Source of the DNA: Denitrificimonas caeni
GTDB taxonomy: Bacteria > Pseudomonadota > Gammaproteobacteria > Pseudomonadales > Pseudomonadaceae
DNA: 64,000 bases
Direction of reading: 5' to 3'
Assembly (NCBI RefSeq): GCF_905120345.1
Contig: NZ_CAJHOA010000005.1
Coordinates: 139,574-203,573 of the forward strand
Both the position numbers and the translations under genes were made by a program. Below the pieces are notes generated by a model, which was given only the letters and a program-made list of their open reading frames with translations, did no database searches and was not told the origin of the DNA. Shown here piece by piece: positions 36,903 to 45,369 of this stretch; positions within the stretch are counted from its first letter, which is position 1; each line of letters starts with the position of its first letter.

Positions 36903-36937
36903 TTTTATTATCGAAAATATTTTCAGGGATGAAGAAT

Positions 36938-37381
36938 ATGAAAAAGTTAGCAATTGCTTTACTAGTCGTCGTATTCAGTGGTTGTGCTGCTATTGAGAAA
37001 AAATCAGATGATGAAATTTATCAAGCAGCGATAGATGCAGTGACAATGGACTCAGGAAAAGTAAAACCTAAAGCACTGGGTTATAAGATTTCAAGCAGTG
37101 GCATGGTAAGTGATCAGATTGTTATCGGTGCCGGTGGTGGCAGGATTGTAACTGGTTTGAGAGATGCATTCATTTTTCTGAGAAAAACACCAAATAGTTT
37201 TTTAGTGATAATGGGTGAAAATCCGTCTCTAGACTATGCGATGATTTCTAATGCGGTAAAAGATTTAGATTTGTCAGACACACATATCGTTTACTCAGGT
37301 TTAGATGCTAAGCAAACTCAAATAGCGAAAGTTATCAAAAAAACCGGTGCCCTCTATTACTTCATTGATAAACACAAATAA
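36938..37381 (+). CDS. Lipoprotein of unknown function (family C), copy 1
   Basis: 147 residues from ATG 36938, which has CAGGG at suitable distance; ATG 36929 is an alternative. Lipobox VFSGC (Cys at about residue 16). Contains DQIVIGAGGGRI and NPSLDYAMISNAVKDLDL. It shares length, lipobox and C-terminal pattern (ALYYFIDKHK) with the gene at 38028, so the pair arose by duplication. Position right after immunity 2 suggests a role in the toxin/immunity array, but no known family was recognised. Confidence 0.65.
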   Translation: MKKLAIALLVVVFSGCAAIEKKSDDEIYQAAIDAVTMDSGKVKPKALGYKISSSGMVSDQIVIGAGGGRIVTGLRDAFIFLRKTPNSFLVIMGENPSLDYAMISNAVKDLDLSDTHIVYSGLDAKQTQIAKVIKKTGALYYFIDKHK

Positions 37382-37560
37382 CCTATTCCGTTATCTAATG
37401 GATAACAGCTATTGCTAGTAAGTAATAATTAAAACTATCTATTGATGTATCACTTAGTGTTAATAAAGTCGCAGTACTAACACACGATATTATTTAGATG
37501 GAAGAGTACGAAATTATTTTCCCCGTGTTATTATTGGGCTTTAGAGGATAAAGATGTTCA
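37382..37560 (+). pseudogene. Fossil of the middle of a tpsA gene
   Basis: This non-coding stretch aligns by eye with tpsA 27390-27560. Shared runs include TAATGGATAACAG / TTGATGGATAACG, GATGTATCACTTA / GGTGTATCACTTA, CACACGATATT / CCCACGATATT and a GGAAGAG-based core. Indels and stops destroy the frame. It shows that part of an older or duplicated tpsA once stood here. Confidence 0.65.
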
Positions 37561-37599
37561 TGCTTTTAATCTTGGTGAGGATGCACATATAAATAATGA

Positions 37600-37986
37600 G
37601 ATTTTAGCGGGGCAGCATGCCGAGGTGCAGCGTTGCATGCTGAAAAAAGCTATCAATATATAGAGGGATGTACTCGTTATAATATTCACTGGCCAACGTG
37701 TGGGGTACCTTGATTATGACTAAAAAATTATTATTAGCTGCAACTAACTGTTCATCGTTGTAAGATCCAAGTGGTTAGGTATAGAGAGTCTCGCACAATA
37801 TGCAAAGCACGGCTGAATTGAACCTGTCTTATTGCCAACCAAGTGTCTAAATACCTACACCAAGCACTGAAAGAAGACTTAATAGTGATTACTGTAAGAG
37901 GAAGAGAGATTATCAGTTTTGTAAAGATACTGCGCCGAATCCGGCTGCCTGCGAAAGAATGGACTTTAATAACCCTCCGCCTTAAT
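37600..37986 (+). pseudogene. Two further immunity-lipoprotein fossils
   Basis: About 37600-37715 reads QRCMLKK then, after a frameshift, YQYIEGCTRYNIHWPTCG, like the end of the 34248 lipoprotein. About 37795-37986 parallels immunity 1 from ICSTQPELNLP to the tail: STERRLNSDYCKRKRDYQF, then CKDTAPNPAACERMDFNNPPP followed by a stop. There is no signal peptide and several stops. These remnants fill most of the gap between the two family-C genes. Confidence 0.7.
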
Positions 37987-38027
37987 GTTTGTTATATTAG
38001 CGGAAGTAATTTTCAAGGATGAAAAAT

Positions 38028-38471
38028 ATGAAAAAAATAGCAATAGTTTTTTTAATCGTAGTGTTAAGTGGTTGCACAGTTGCTGGTAAGAAAAAAGATA
38101 TTGATATTTACCAAGAGGCGTTAACAGTTGTGGCAATGAGCTCAGGTGACGTAGAGCCTGAAGTAACGATAATTAACATTCCAAGTCATGGTGTTTTACC
38201 TGATCAACTGGTTATTGGTTTAGGCGGTGGTGCACATGCACAGCAGTTAAGAGATATATTAATAGAATTGAAACACACAGAAAATAATTGGGCTCTTATG
38301 ATAGGTGATAATCCTTCACTGGACTATGCAGTTATTGCTAATGCCGTGAAAGAGCTAGATTTAACTGGAGTGCAAATCGTTTATTCGAATAAAGACAGCA
38401 AGCGAACTAAAATAGGGCAGGCGATAAAACAAACGGGTGCGGAATTTTATTTTATCGATAGACAGTACTAA
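38028..38471 (+). CDS. Lipoprotein of unknown function (family C), copy 2
   Basis: 147 residues from ATG 38028; ATG 38019 is possible but would sit on the CAAGG ribosome site. Lipobox VLSGC. Clear relative of 36938: NPSLDYAVIANAVKELDL, VIGLGGGAHA and EFYFIDRQY end. Leader sequence CAAGGATGAAAAATATG is nearly the same as CAGGGATGAAGAATATG before copy 1, so the ribosome-binding region was duplicated too. It is the last intact gene of the AT-rich cassette region. Confidence 0.65.
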   Translation: MKKIAIVFLIVVLSGCTVAGKKKDIDIYQEALTVVAMSSGDVEPEVTIINIPSHGVLPDQLVIGLGGGAHAQQLRDILIELKHTENNWALMIGDNPSLDYAVIANAVKELDLTGVQIVYSNKDSKRTKIGQAIKQTGAEFYFIDRQY

Positions 38472-38593
38472 TCTCCTCACATTAATAGCAGTTTTTTCAT
38501 GAGTAAAGCTGCTATTAACAATCCTTCTGCCTTGGACTGTTATAGTCAGCTATTAGTCTGTTTACAGTTAAACATATCTTATAAAAATTGGTC

Positions 38594-39545
38594 GTGGCTA
38601 AAGCCTCAAGACCTATCGGTGCATTAAGCTGGGCTACATAAAATACGCAGACTCGTTATTGGCTGAGATGGATCCACTCCAGCCTGCAATATCACTCTTT
38701 AGCATTGCTGTAACAGACGATGCTCTGCAAAAAAGCTTTGCGTGTCACAGTATTTATCTTAGAGCAGCTGTTAGCTGTTGGACAGGCGCTCCGATCCTGG
38801 CGGTATGTTGACGCGCGCGTAGCAAGTGGAGGGCGGTTATCGTCTGAGCGGTACAAAAATGTGGATCACTAATAGCCCGATTGCCGATGTCTTTGTGGTC
38901 TGGGGCTCGGCACAAGGTCATGTTGGTGCAATTCGTGGCTTTATTCTAGAGAAAGGCTGGGCAGGTTTATCCGCGCCAGAGATTCATGGCAAAGTAGGTT
39001 TGCGCGCGTCGATCACTGGTGAGATCGTGATGGACAATATCTTTGTTCCCGAAGAAAACACTTTTCCAGAGATTCGTGGTTTACGTGGTCCTTTCACTTG
39101 TCTGGACAGTGCCCGCTACGGCATTGCTTGGGGTGTAATGGGCGCTGCGGAGTTTTGCTGGCATACCGCTCGCCAATACACTTTGGACCGTAAACAGTTT
39201 GGTCGTCCATTAGCCGCCAATCAATTGATTCAAAAGAAATTAGCTGATGTGCAAACGGAAATCACTTTAGGGCTGCAAGTGGTGATGCGTTTTGGCCAGA
39301 TGAAAGATCAAGGCATCGCTGCAGTCGAAGGCACTTCGCTAATTAAACGCAATAATTGCGGTAAAGCCTTGGAGATTGCCCGCTTAGCCCGCGATATGCT
39401 TGGTGCCAATGGTATTAGCGATGAGTATGGGGTGGCTCGGCATCTGGTTAATCTCGAAGTGGTGAATACCTATGAAGGTACCCACGATGTGCATGCGTTG
39501 ATTCTGGGTCGTGCGCAAACTGATATTCCCGCGTTTTGTAATTAA
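38594..39545 (+). pseudogene. Glutaryl-CoA dehydrogenase (gcdH), broken
   Basis: The C-terminal ~240 codons from 38826 are intact and belong to the acyl-CoA dehydrogenase family, GcdH type: [69 protein letters not shown] and the catalytic-base region [16 protein letters not shown]. Just upstream RSDPGGMLTRA is followed in frame by TAG (38820-38822). The remaining N-terminal ~150 residues are missing or scrambled; VAKAS at 38594 may be the original start. GcdH normally has ~390 residues. The gene borders the cassette region, so the damage may date from that insertion or decay. Confidence 0.8.
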
Positions 39546-39854
39546 ATTTTGACGGCGGGATTGGCAGCGCTAATCCCACAGAGCCGCACAGTTCAATAGC
39601 GATTCTGATTTTATTGAAGACGCAGCAAGCTTAATGCTTTATCCGAAAAATATAAGCCAGAAAATCTTTACTGCGCTATTAAGTATCGCAGATTGTCGCC
39701 AATCTCAGGGTGTATCTAGTCACTTAGTACGGTTTTTTTTAGCCGCTAAGAAGGCCTGTTGACCTGCGACAAGGCTGTTTCCTGTTGCTTAGTTAAACTA
39801 ATTTGATAATGTTGCTCATAGCTATGTGCGATTGCGTTAAATAAGGAGCTCAAC

Positions 39855-42800
39855 ATGCAAACAACCCGCTGGTTGACGATTGATGGAAATGAAGCAGCAG
39901 CGACAATTGCGCACCGACTCAGTGAAGTCTGTGCGATTTATCCAATTACCCCAGCCTCAGCCATGGGCGAGTGGGCGGATGAATGGTCGGCGCAAGGGCG
40001 TACCAATTTATGGGGTACTGTGCCGCATATCGTGGAGATGCAAAGTGAAGGTGGTGCGGCTGGTGCAGTACACGGTGCTTTGCAGTTGGGCAGTTTAGCC
40101 ACCACCTTTACCGCCTCGCAGGGATTGCTACTAATGATCCCCAATATGTACAAGATCGCCGGTGAGCTGACGCCTGTGGTGATTCATGTGGCAGCGCGTT
40201 CTTTGGCCTGTCAGGCTTTGTCGATTTTTGGTGATCACAGTGATGTGATGGCGGTGCGGCAAACCGGTTTTGCCATGCTCTGCGCTGGCTCAGTGCAAGA
40301 GGCGATGGACTTTGCGCTGATCGCCCATGCGGCCACTTTAATTGGCCGTTTGCCAGTGTTGCACTTCTTTGATGGTTTTCGTACTTCGCATGAAGTGGCT
40401 AAAATCCAAGCGGTTGCCGATGATGTGTTGCATGCAATGATTTCCACAGAAGCTTTATATGCACACCGTGCTCGCGCGATGAGTCCTGATCATCCGGTGC
40501 TGCGCGGTACTGCACAAAACCCTGATGTGTATTTCCAAGGACGGGAAACGGTTAATACGTTTTATTTGGCCTTTCCAAAATTAGTGCAACAACTGATGGA
40601 TCAGTTTGCGCAGTTAACCGGTCGTCAATATCAACTGCTTGAATATCACGGCGCTGCCGATGCCGAGCGGGTGATTGTTATCATGGGCTCTGGCGCAGAA
40701 ACCGTGCATGAGACGGTGGATCATCTGCAGGCGCAGGGTGAAAAAGTTGGTCTGTTACGCGTACGCCTCTACCGTCCACTGGATGCGCAAGCTTTATTGG
40801 CCGCTTTGCCGAGCAGCGTCAAACACATTGCGGTACTCGATCGCACTAAAGAGCCAGGTTCTGATGGCGAGCCTTTATATAAAGATGTGATTACTGCGCT
40901 GGCGCAAGCACAGATGCAAGGCACGAGTCCTTTTGCTGAGCTGCCAAGAGTGATTGGCGGGCGTTACGGTTTATCCTCGAAAGAATTTACCCCTGGCATG
41001 GTTGCGGCGATCTTTGCTGAGCTGCAACGTGAGCAATCGAAGAATGGTTTTACCATCGGTATCTATGATGATGTTACTCATACCAGTTTAGCTTGGGATG
41101 AGCACTTTCATACCGATGCGCATCAACAATCAGTGCAAGCTTTGTTTTATGGTTTAGGCTCGGACGGTACGGTTGGTGCTAATAAAAATACGATTAAGAT
41201 TATTGGCGAAACTACAGATTTATATGCGCAAGGTTATTTCGTTTATGACTCGAAAAAGTCTGGCGCTATGACCGTGTCGCATTTGCGTTTTGGTCCGCAA
41301 CCCATTCGTTCCACCTATTTAATTGGTGATCATCAGGCGCAATTTATTGGCTGCCATCAGCCGCAGTTTATCGAGCGTTTTGAAATGCTTGATAAGGCCG
41401 CGCCGGGTGCGGTGTTTTTACTGAATACTGCTTATGCCCCCGATCAGGTTTGGGACCAGCTCCCACGGCGTATGCAAGGTCAGCTGCTTGAGAAGAATAT
41501 TCGCATGTATTGCATTGATGCCTACAGCGTTGCTCAGCAAGCAAATATGGGTAAGCGCATTAATACTATTATGCAGACCTGCTTCTTTGCCATCTCAGGT
41601 GTTTTGCCGCGCGAGCAGGCGATTGCCTCGATTAAACAAGCGGTGCAAAACACCTACGGCAGCAAAGGGCAGAGCATTATTGATTTTAACTTCCAAGCGA
41701 TTGATGCCGCGTTAGCCAGTTTGCATGAAGTGCCGCTACCCAACAAAGTTACCAGTCTTTTTGAGCGTCCGCCGTTGGTGGATGATAATGCTCCAGACTT
41801 TATTGGTCGTTTCACCGCGCGCTTAATTGCCGGTGAAGGTGATCGTGTTCCGGTGAGTATGATGCCGGTGGATGGCAGCTTCCCATTGGGCAGTGCGGCC
41901 TATGAAAAACGTAAATTGGCTTTGGAAATTCCGGTTTGGGATGCAGAGCTGTGCACCCAGTGCGGTAAATGCCCGATGGTTTGTCCGCACGCGGCAATTC
42001 GCAGTAAGTTGGTGCCGAAAACTTTTGTTGAAGATGCACCGCCAGGCTTTAAATCGCATCCCGCGTTGGGACGTGATTACCCGCAAGATCATGTGATGAT
42101 GTATCAAGTCTCAGCGGATGATTGCACTGGCTGTGGTTTGTGTGTGGATATTTGTCCGATTCGTGATAAGTCCAATGCTTCGCATAAAGCGCTGAATATG
42201 CAGCCGATTGAACCGATTCGCGCGCAAGAGCAAGCGAACTGGCGTTTCTTTGAGGCGTTACCTGAATACGATCGTAGTGCGATTAAGCAGACGACGATTA
42301 AAGGTGCGATGTTGCTGCAGCCCTTATTCGAGTTCTCTGGTGCTTGTGTGGGTTGCGGTGAAACACCGTATTTAAAACTGGCAACGCAGTTATTTGGCGA
42401 TCGCATGGTGGTTGCTAACGCTACCGGTTGTTCATCGATCTATGGTGCTAACTTGCCAACTACGCCGTGGACAGTGAATGCCGAGGGCCGTGGTCCTGCT
42501 TGGAATAACTCATTATTTGAAGATAACGCTGAGTTTGGTTTAGGTATGCGTATCGCTATTGATCAGCAAACAGCTTATGCGCAAGAGCTGTTGCTTGAGC
42601 TGCGCGCGAGTATTGGTGCTGAGTTGGTCGATACCTTACTCGCCGCTGAGCAAAATACTGAGCAAGAAATAGCTGAGCAGCGTGTGCGTGTTGTGCAGCT
42701 AAAAGAGCGTTTGGCCGCAATGCCAGAACAGGCGCGCGCGCAAGAGTTGCTGACTGTCGCTGAACAGCTGGTAGTGCGTAGTGTGTGGATTATTGGCGGT

Positions 42801-43460
42801 GATGGTTGGGCCTATGATATTGGCTATGGCGGACTCGATCATGTTCTTGCCTCGGGGCGTAACGTCAATATCTTAGTGCTGGATACTGAGGTGTACTCCA
42901 ATACGGGTGGCCAGACCTCTAAAGCCACACCGCGCGGTGCGGTGGCGAAATTCTCTAATGCCGGTAAACCTACAGCGAAAAAAGACTTGGCCATGCTTGC
43001 CATGGGCTATGAAAATGTCTATATCGCCAAAGTGGCTTATGGCGCGAAAGATACGCAAACCCTGCGCGCCTTTATTGATGCCGCAGCCCATGATGGCCCA
43101 TCGCTGATCATTGCTTACTCACCGTGTATTGCCCATGGTGTCGACTTGACTCATAACCATCGTCAGCAAAATCTTGCGGTGAAAAGTGGACACTGGCCGT
43201 TATTTCGTTATGAGCCGGCCCGTGCTGAAAAAGGTTTGAACCCATTGCGTTTAGATTCTGCAGCACCATCGATTGATTACACTGATTTCAGCTCCACTGA
43301 AGCGCGTTTCAGTATGCTCAATCGTACCTATCCAGAAGCGGCGAAGATCTATCAGAAGCAAGCACAAGATGATGTGATTGCTCGTTTTGCCCATTATCAG
43401 TCGTTAGCGGATTTACCTGGCGCGGCGGATCTCGAGAAAAAGGAGTCAGGCGATGATTGA
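39855..43460 (+). CDS. nifJ: Pyruvate:ferredoxin/flavodoxin oxidoreductase
   Basis: 1,201 residues, a single-chain fusion. It converts pyruvate and CoA to acetyl-CoA and CO2, reducing ferredoxin or flavodoxin. N-terminal POR domain (EAAATIAHRLSEVCAIYPITPASAMGEWAD), gamma domain (about 420-600), two ferredoxin-type [4Fe-4S] motifs, CTQCGKCPMVCP (from Cys700) and CTGCGLCVDICP (from Cys757), a proximal-cluster pair CVGCGE near residue 830, and TPP-binding GGDGWAYDIGYGGLDH plus NTGGQTSKATPRGA. All elements are intact. AAGGAG ribosome site. The DHOD-like gene overlaps its end by 8 nt. Confidence 0.95.
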   Translation: MQTTRWLTIDGNEAAATIAHRLSEVCAIYPITPASAMGEWADEWSAQGRTNLWGTVPHIVEMQSEGGAAGAVHGALQLGSLATTFTASQGLLLMIPNMYKIAGELTPVVIHVAARSLACQALSIFGDHSDVMAVRQTGFAMLCAGSVQEAMDFALIAHAATLIGRLPVLHFFDGFRTSHEVAKIQAVADDVLHAMISTEALYAHRARAMSPDHPVLRGTAQNPDVYFQGRETVNTFYLAFPKLVQQLMDQFAQLTGRQYQLLEYHGAADAERVIVIMGSGAETVHETVDHLQAQGEKVGLLRVRLYRPLDAQALLAALPSSVKHIAVLDRTKEPGSDGEPLYKDVITALAQAQMQGTSPFAELPRVIGGRYGLSSKEFTPGMVAAIFAELQREQSKNGFTIGIYDDVTHTSLAWDEHFHTDAHQQSVQALFYGLGSDGTVGANKNTIKIIGETTDLYAQGYFVYDSKKSGAMTVSHLRFGPQPIRSTYLIGDHQAQFIGCHQPQFIERFEMLDKAAPGAVFLLNTAYAPDQVWDQLPRRMQGQLLEKNIRMYCIDAYSVAQQANMGKRINTIMQTCFFAISGVLPREQAIASIKQAVQNTYGSKGQSIIDFNFQAIDAALASLHEVPLPNKVTSLFERPPLVDDNAPDFIGRFTARLIAGEGDRVPVSMMPVDGSFPLGSAAYEKRKLALEIPVWDAELCTQCGKCPMVCPHAAIRSKLVPKTFVEDAPPGFKSHPALGRDYPQDHVMMYQVSADDCTGCGLCVDICPIRDKSNASHKALNMQPIEPIRAQEQANWRFFEALPEYDRSAIKQTTIKGAMLLQPLFEFSGACVGCGETPYLKLATQLFGDRMVVANATGCSSIYGANLPTTPWTVNAEGRGPAWNNSLFEDNAEFGLGMRIAIDQQTAYAQELLLELRASIGAELVDTLLAAEQNTEQEIAEQRVRVVQLKERLAAMPEQARAQELLTVAEQLVVRSVWIIGGDGWAYDIGYGGLDHVLASGRNVNILVLDTEVYSNTGGQTSKATPRGAVAKFSNAGKPTAKKDLAMLAMGYENVYIAKVAYGAKDTQTLRAFIDAAAHDGPSLIIAYSPCIAHGVDLTHNHRQQNLAVKSGHWPLFRYEPARAEKGLNPLRLDSAAPSIDYTDFSSTEARFSMLNRTYPEAAKIYQKQAQDDVIARFAHYQSLADLPGAADLEKKESGDD

Positions 43461-44472
43461 TTTATCCACTGAATATTTAGGTCTTAAACTAAAAAATCCG
43501 TTAGTGCCGTCGTCATCACCCTTGACCGGTACTTTAGATAGTGCGCGAGAACTCGAAGATGCCGGTGCCAGTGCGCTAATTTTGCCGTCTCTGTTTGAAG
43601 AAAGTATTTTGGCGAGCGAAGCTGCTGCCGCGCGGTTCTTGCATGAACAAGACATTGGTTTTGGCGAAGCCGCCAGTTTCCTACCGGTACCGGATGATGC
43701 GCTGTATCGCAGCGAGCTGGATGAGTACTTAGAGCATATTCAGACGCTAAAAAGTAGTCTGGCGATTCCAGTGATTGCCAGCCTCAATGGAGTGTCGACA
43801 CAAGGCTGGACGCGTTACGGTAAGCAGCTGCAAGATGCTGGTGCAGATGCGCTAGAGCTGAATGTCTACTATGTCGCTGCAGATGTGTTTGAGTCGGGTG
43901 CTGAGGTTGAGGAGCGTTACATTAATGTGCTTAGTGAGCTAAAACAGCATGTCACCTTGCCGATTAGCATGAAGCTGTCTTCGCAGTTCAGTTCGGTGGG
44001 GCATTTTGTCCGCAGTTTGCAAGAGGCTGGCGCGCAAGGCGTGTCGTTGTTTAACCGCTTCTATCAACCCGACATTGATCTGTTGACCCGTGAAGTGGTG
44101 CCCACCTTAAGTTTGTCGTCTTCGTATGAAAGCTTATTGCGTGTGCATTGGATTGCCAGTTTGTTTGGCAAGGTTGATTTATCACTGGCTGTGACCGGCG
44201 GTATTCACACTGCCGCCGATGCGCTCAAAGCTCTAATGGCTGGTGCCGATGTTACCCATTTATGCAGTGTGTTGCTTAAACAAGGTCCGCAGGCAGTAGC
44301 TGAGATTGAGCAAGGCATACGCGAGTGGATGGCGGAGCATGAGTACGCGTCGGTGCAGCAACTGAAAGGCAGCGTCTGCCGTGATCGAGCGATTGATCCT
44401 AGCGCTTATGATAGGGCCAATTATGTGCAAGTGATGCAAAGCCATCGCAGTGCGCGAGGGGTTTGGCGTTAG
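43453..44472 (+). CDS. Dihydroorotate-dehydrogenase-like FMN protein (NifJ partner)
   Basis: 339 residues, TIM-barrel FMN enzyme of the DHOD/PreA superfamily: LKLKNPLVPSSSPLTGTLDSA at the N-terminus, DALELNVYYVAAD (about 134-146), ISMKLSSQFSSVGHFV and VTGGIHTAADALKALMAGAD (phosphate-binding end). It is probably not the pyrimidine enzyme; this variant often follows nifJ. Its reaction is unknown; electron exchange with the NifJ system is a plausible guess from overlap (ATG inside the nifJ end). The pyrimidine pathway has no other member here. Confidence 0.82.
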   Translation: MIDLSTEYLGLKLKNPLVPSSSPLTGTLDSARELEDAGASALILPSLFEESILASEAAAARFLHEQDIGFGEAASFLPVPDDALYRSELDEYLEHIQTLKSSLAIPVIASLNGVSTQGWTRYGKQLQDAGADALELNVYYVAADVFESGAEVEERYINVLSELKQHVTLPISMKLSSQFSSVGHFVRSLQEAGAQGVSLFNRFYQPDIDLLTREVVPTLSLSSSYESLLRVHWIASLFGKVDLSLAVTGGIHTAADALKALMAGADVTHLCSVLLKQGPQAVAEIEQGIREWMAEHEYASVQQLKGSVCRDRAIDPSAYDRANYVQVMQSHRSARGVWR

Positions 44473-44505
44473 GCTATTAACCGTTTGACTCAATGGTTAT
44501 TAGAT

Positions 44506-44546
44506 CCCACACAGTTATCCACAGAAGCTGTGGATAACTGTGTGGG
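44506..44546. other. 18-bp perfect hairpin made of two DnaA boxes
   Basis: CCCACACAGTTATCCACA and its exact reverse complement, separated by GAAGC. Each arm contains a perfect DnaA box, TTATCCACA (44515-44523 and inverted 44529-44537). The hairpin stands 34 bp after the DHOD-like stop. It could act as a terminator (no T tract follows) or as a DnaA-binding site. The rest of 44547-44999 is AT-rich and I see no gene in it. Confidence 0.75.
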
Positions 44547-44999
44547 TAAGTTGGTTGTAGATGGCTGCAGAGCCGATGTTATGGGGCTGTGACTTAGATT
44601 GATGAAAAATCAGACGCTATAAAAAAGTCTTTATAATCAATGCGTTAAGAATCTTTCTCGAGAAAACGAATCATTCTTATGAAAAAATAACAATTACAAA
44701 AGTCAACCGTTAAAATGTGGACAACATTATTAAATTGTTATGGGAACGGGTTGACAGCAGTGCCTCGGCAGCGCTAGAGATCGTTAAAAACTATCAGAAT
44801 TTACCCTTGTGGAGCTGCTGCTGGTTTTATTGTGCAGCGCATTAGCTTTCTAGCAACTTTAGTGGATCAATAGTCAAGGGTTTTTCGCAGCGATCGAAAA
44901 CATCAGCGACATCTCGGTAATGTCTTTGCGAGCCAAGTTAGGTAAAGCGTAGTATATTGACTGCAATATCAATTTTTGAGATTTAAAGCGTAGTGCACG

Positions 45000-45338
45000 A
45001 TGACTGTTAATCCATTAAACCCTGATCACTTTGAGCAATACGACGACGATTTAGCGATTGCACCGGCGCAACCCACTTTACAACCGCCGCCAATGTATCG
45101 TGTCATTATGCTGAATGACGACTACACTCCGATGGATTTTGTTGTCGAAGTGTTAGAAACCTATTTTGCGATGACGCGTGAGCAATCGACACAAACGATG
45201 CTTGCCGTACATCAACAAGGACATGCAATATGTGGTATTTATACGCGTGACATTGCGGAGACTAAAGCGCACCAGGTTAGTCAATATGCACGCGAATGTA
45301 ATCATCCTTTATTGTGTGAAATAGAGAAAGACGCATAG
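45000..45338 (+). CDS. clpS: ATP-dependent Clp protease adaptor ClpS
   Basis: 112 residues. It delivers N-degron substrates to ClpAP. Unstructured N-terminal ~30 residues, then the conserved fold: [23 protein letters not shown] (ClpA- and Leu/Phe-binding residues NDDYTPM), [21 protein letters not shown] and the C-terminal helix. Length is usual. It lies 31 bp upstream of clpA with GAGGTG before the clpA start, the standard operon. Confidence 0.95.
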   Translation: MTVNPLNPDHFEQYDDDLAIAPAQPTLQPPPMYRVIMLNDDYTPMDFVVEVLETYFAMTREQSTQTMLAVHQQGHAICGIYTRDIAETKAHQVSQYARECNHPLLCEIEKDA

Positions 45339-45369
45339 CAGGCACGCTGTCTAAAAATGAGGTGAAACC

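Noticed and set aside
31561-38471. Insertion sequences or transposase remnants driving the cassette array
   Set aside because: I looked for transposase-like frames and terminal inverted repeats and saw none. Duplication and homologous recombination explain the pattern.
44473-44999. Chromosomal replication origin
   Set aside because: Only two DnaA boxes, both in one hairpin, with no dnaA, dnaN, gyrB, rpmH or gidA nearby and no AT-rich 13-mer cluster beyond general AT bias.
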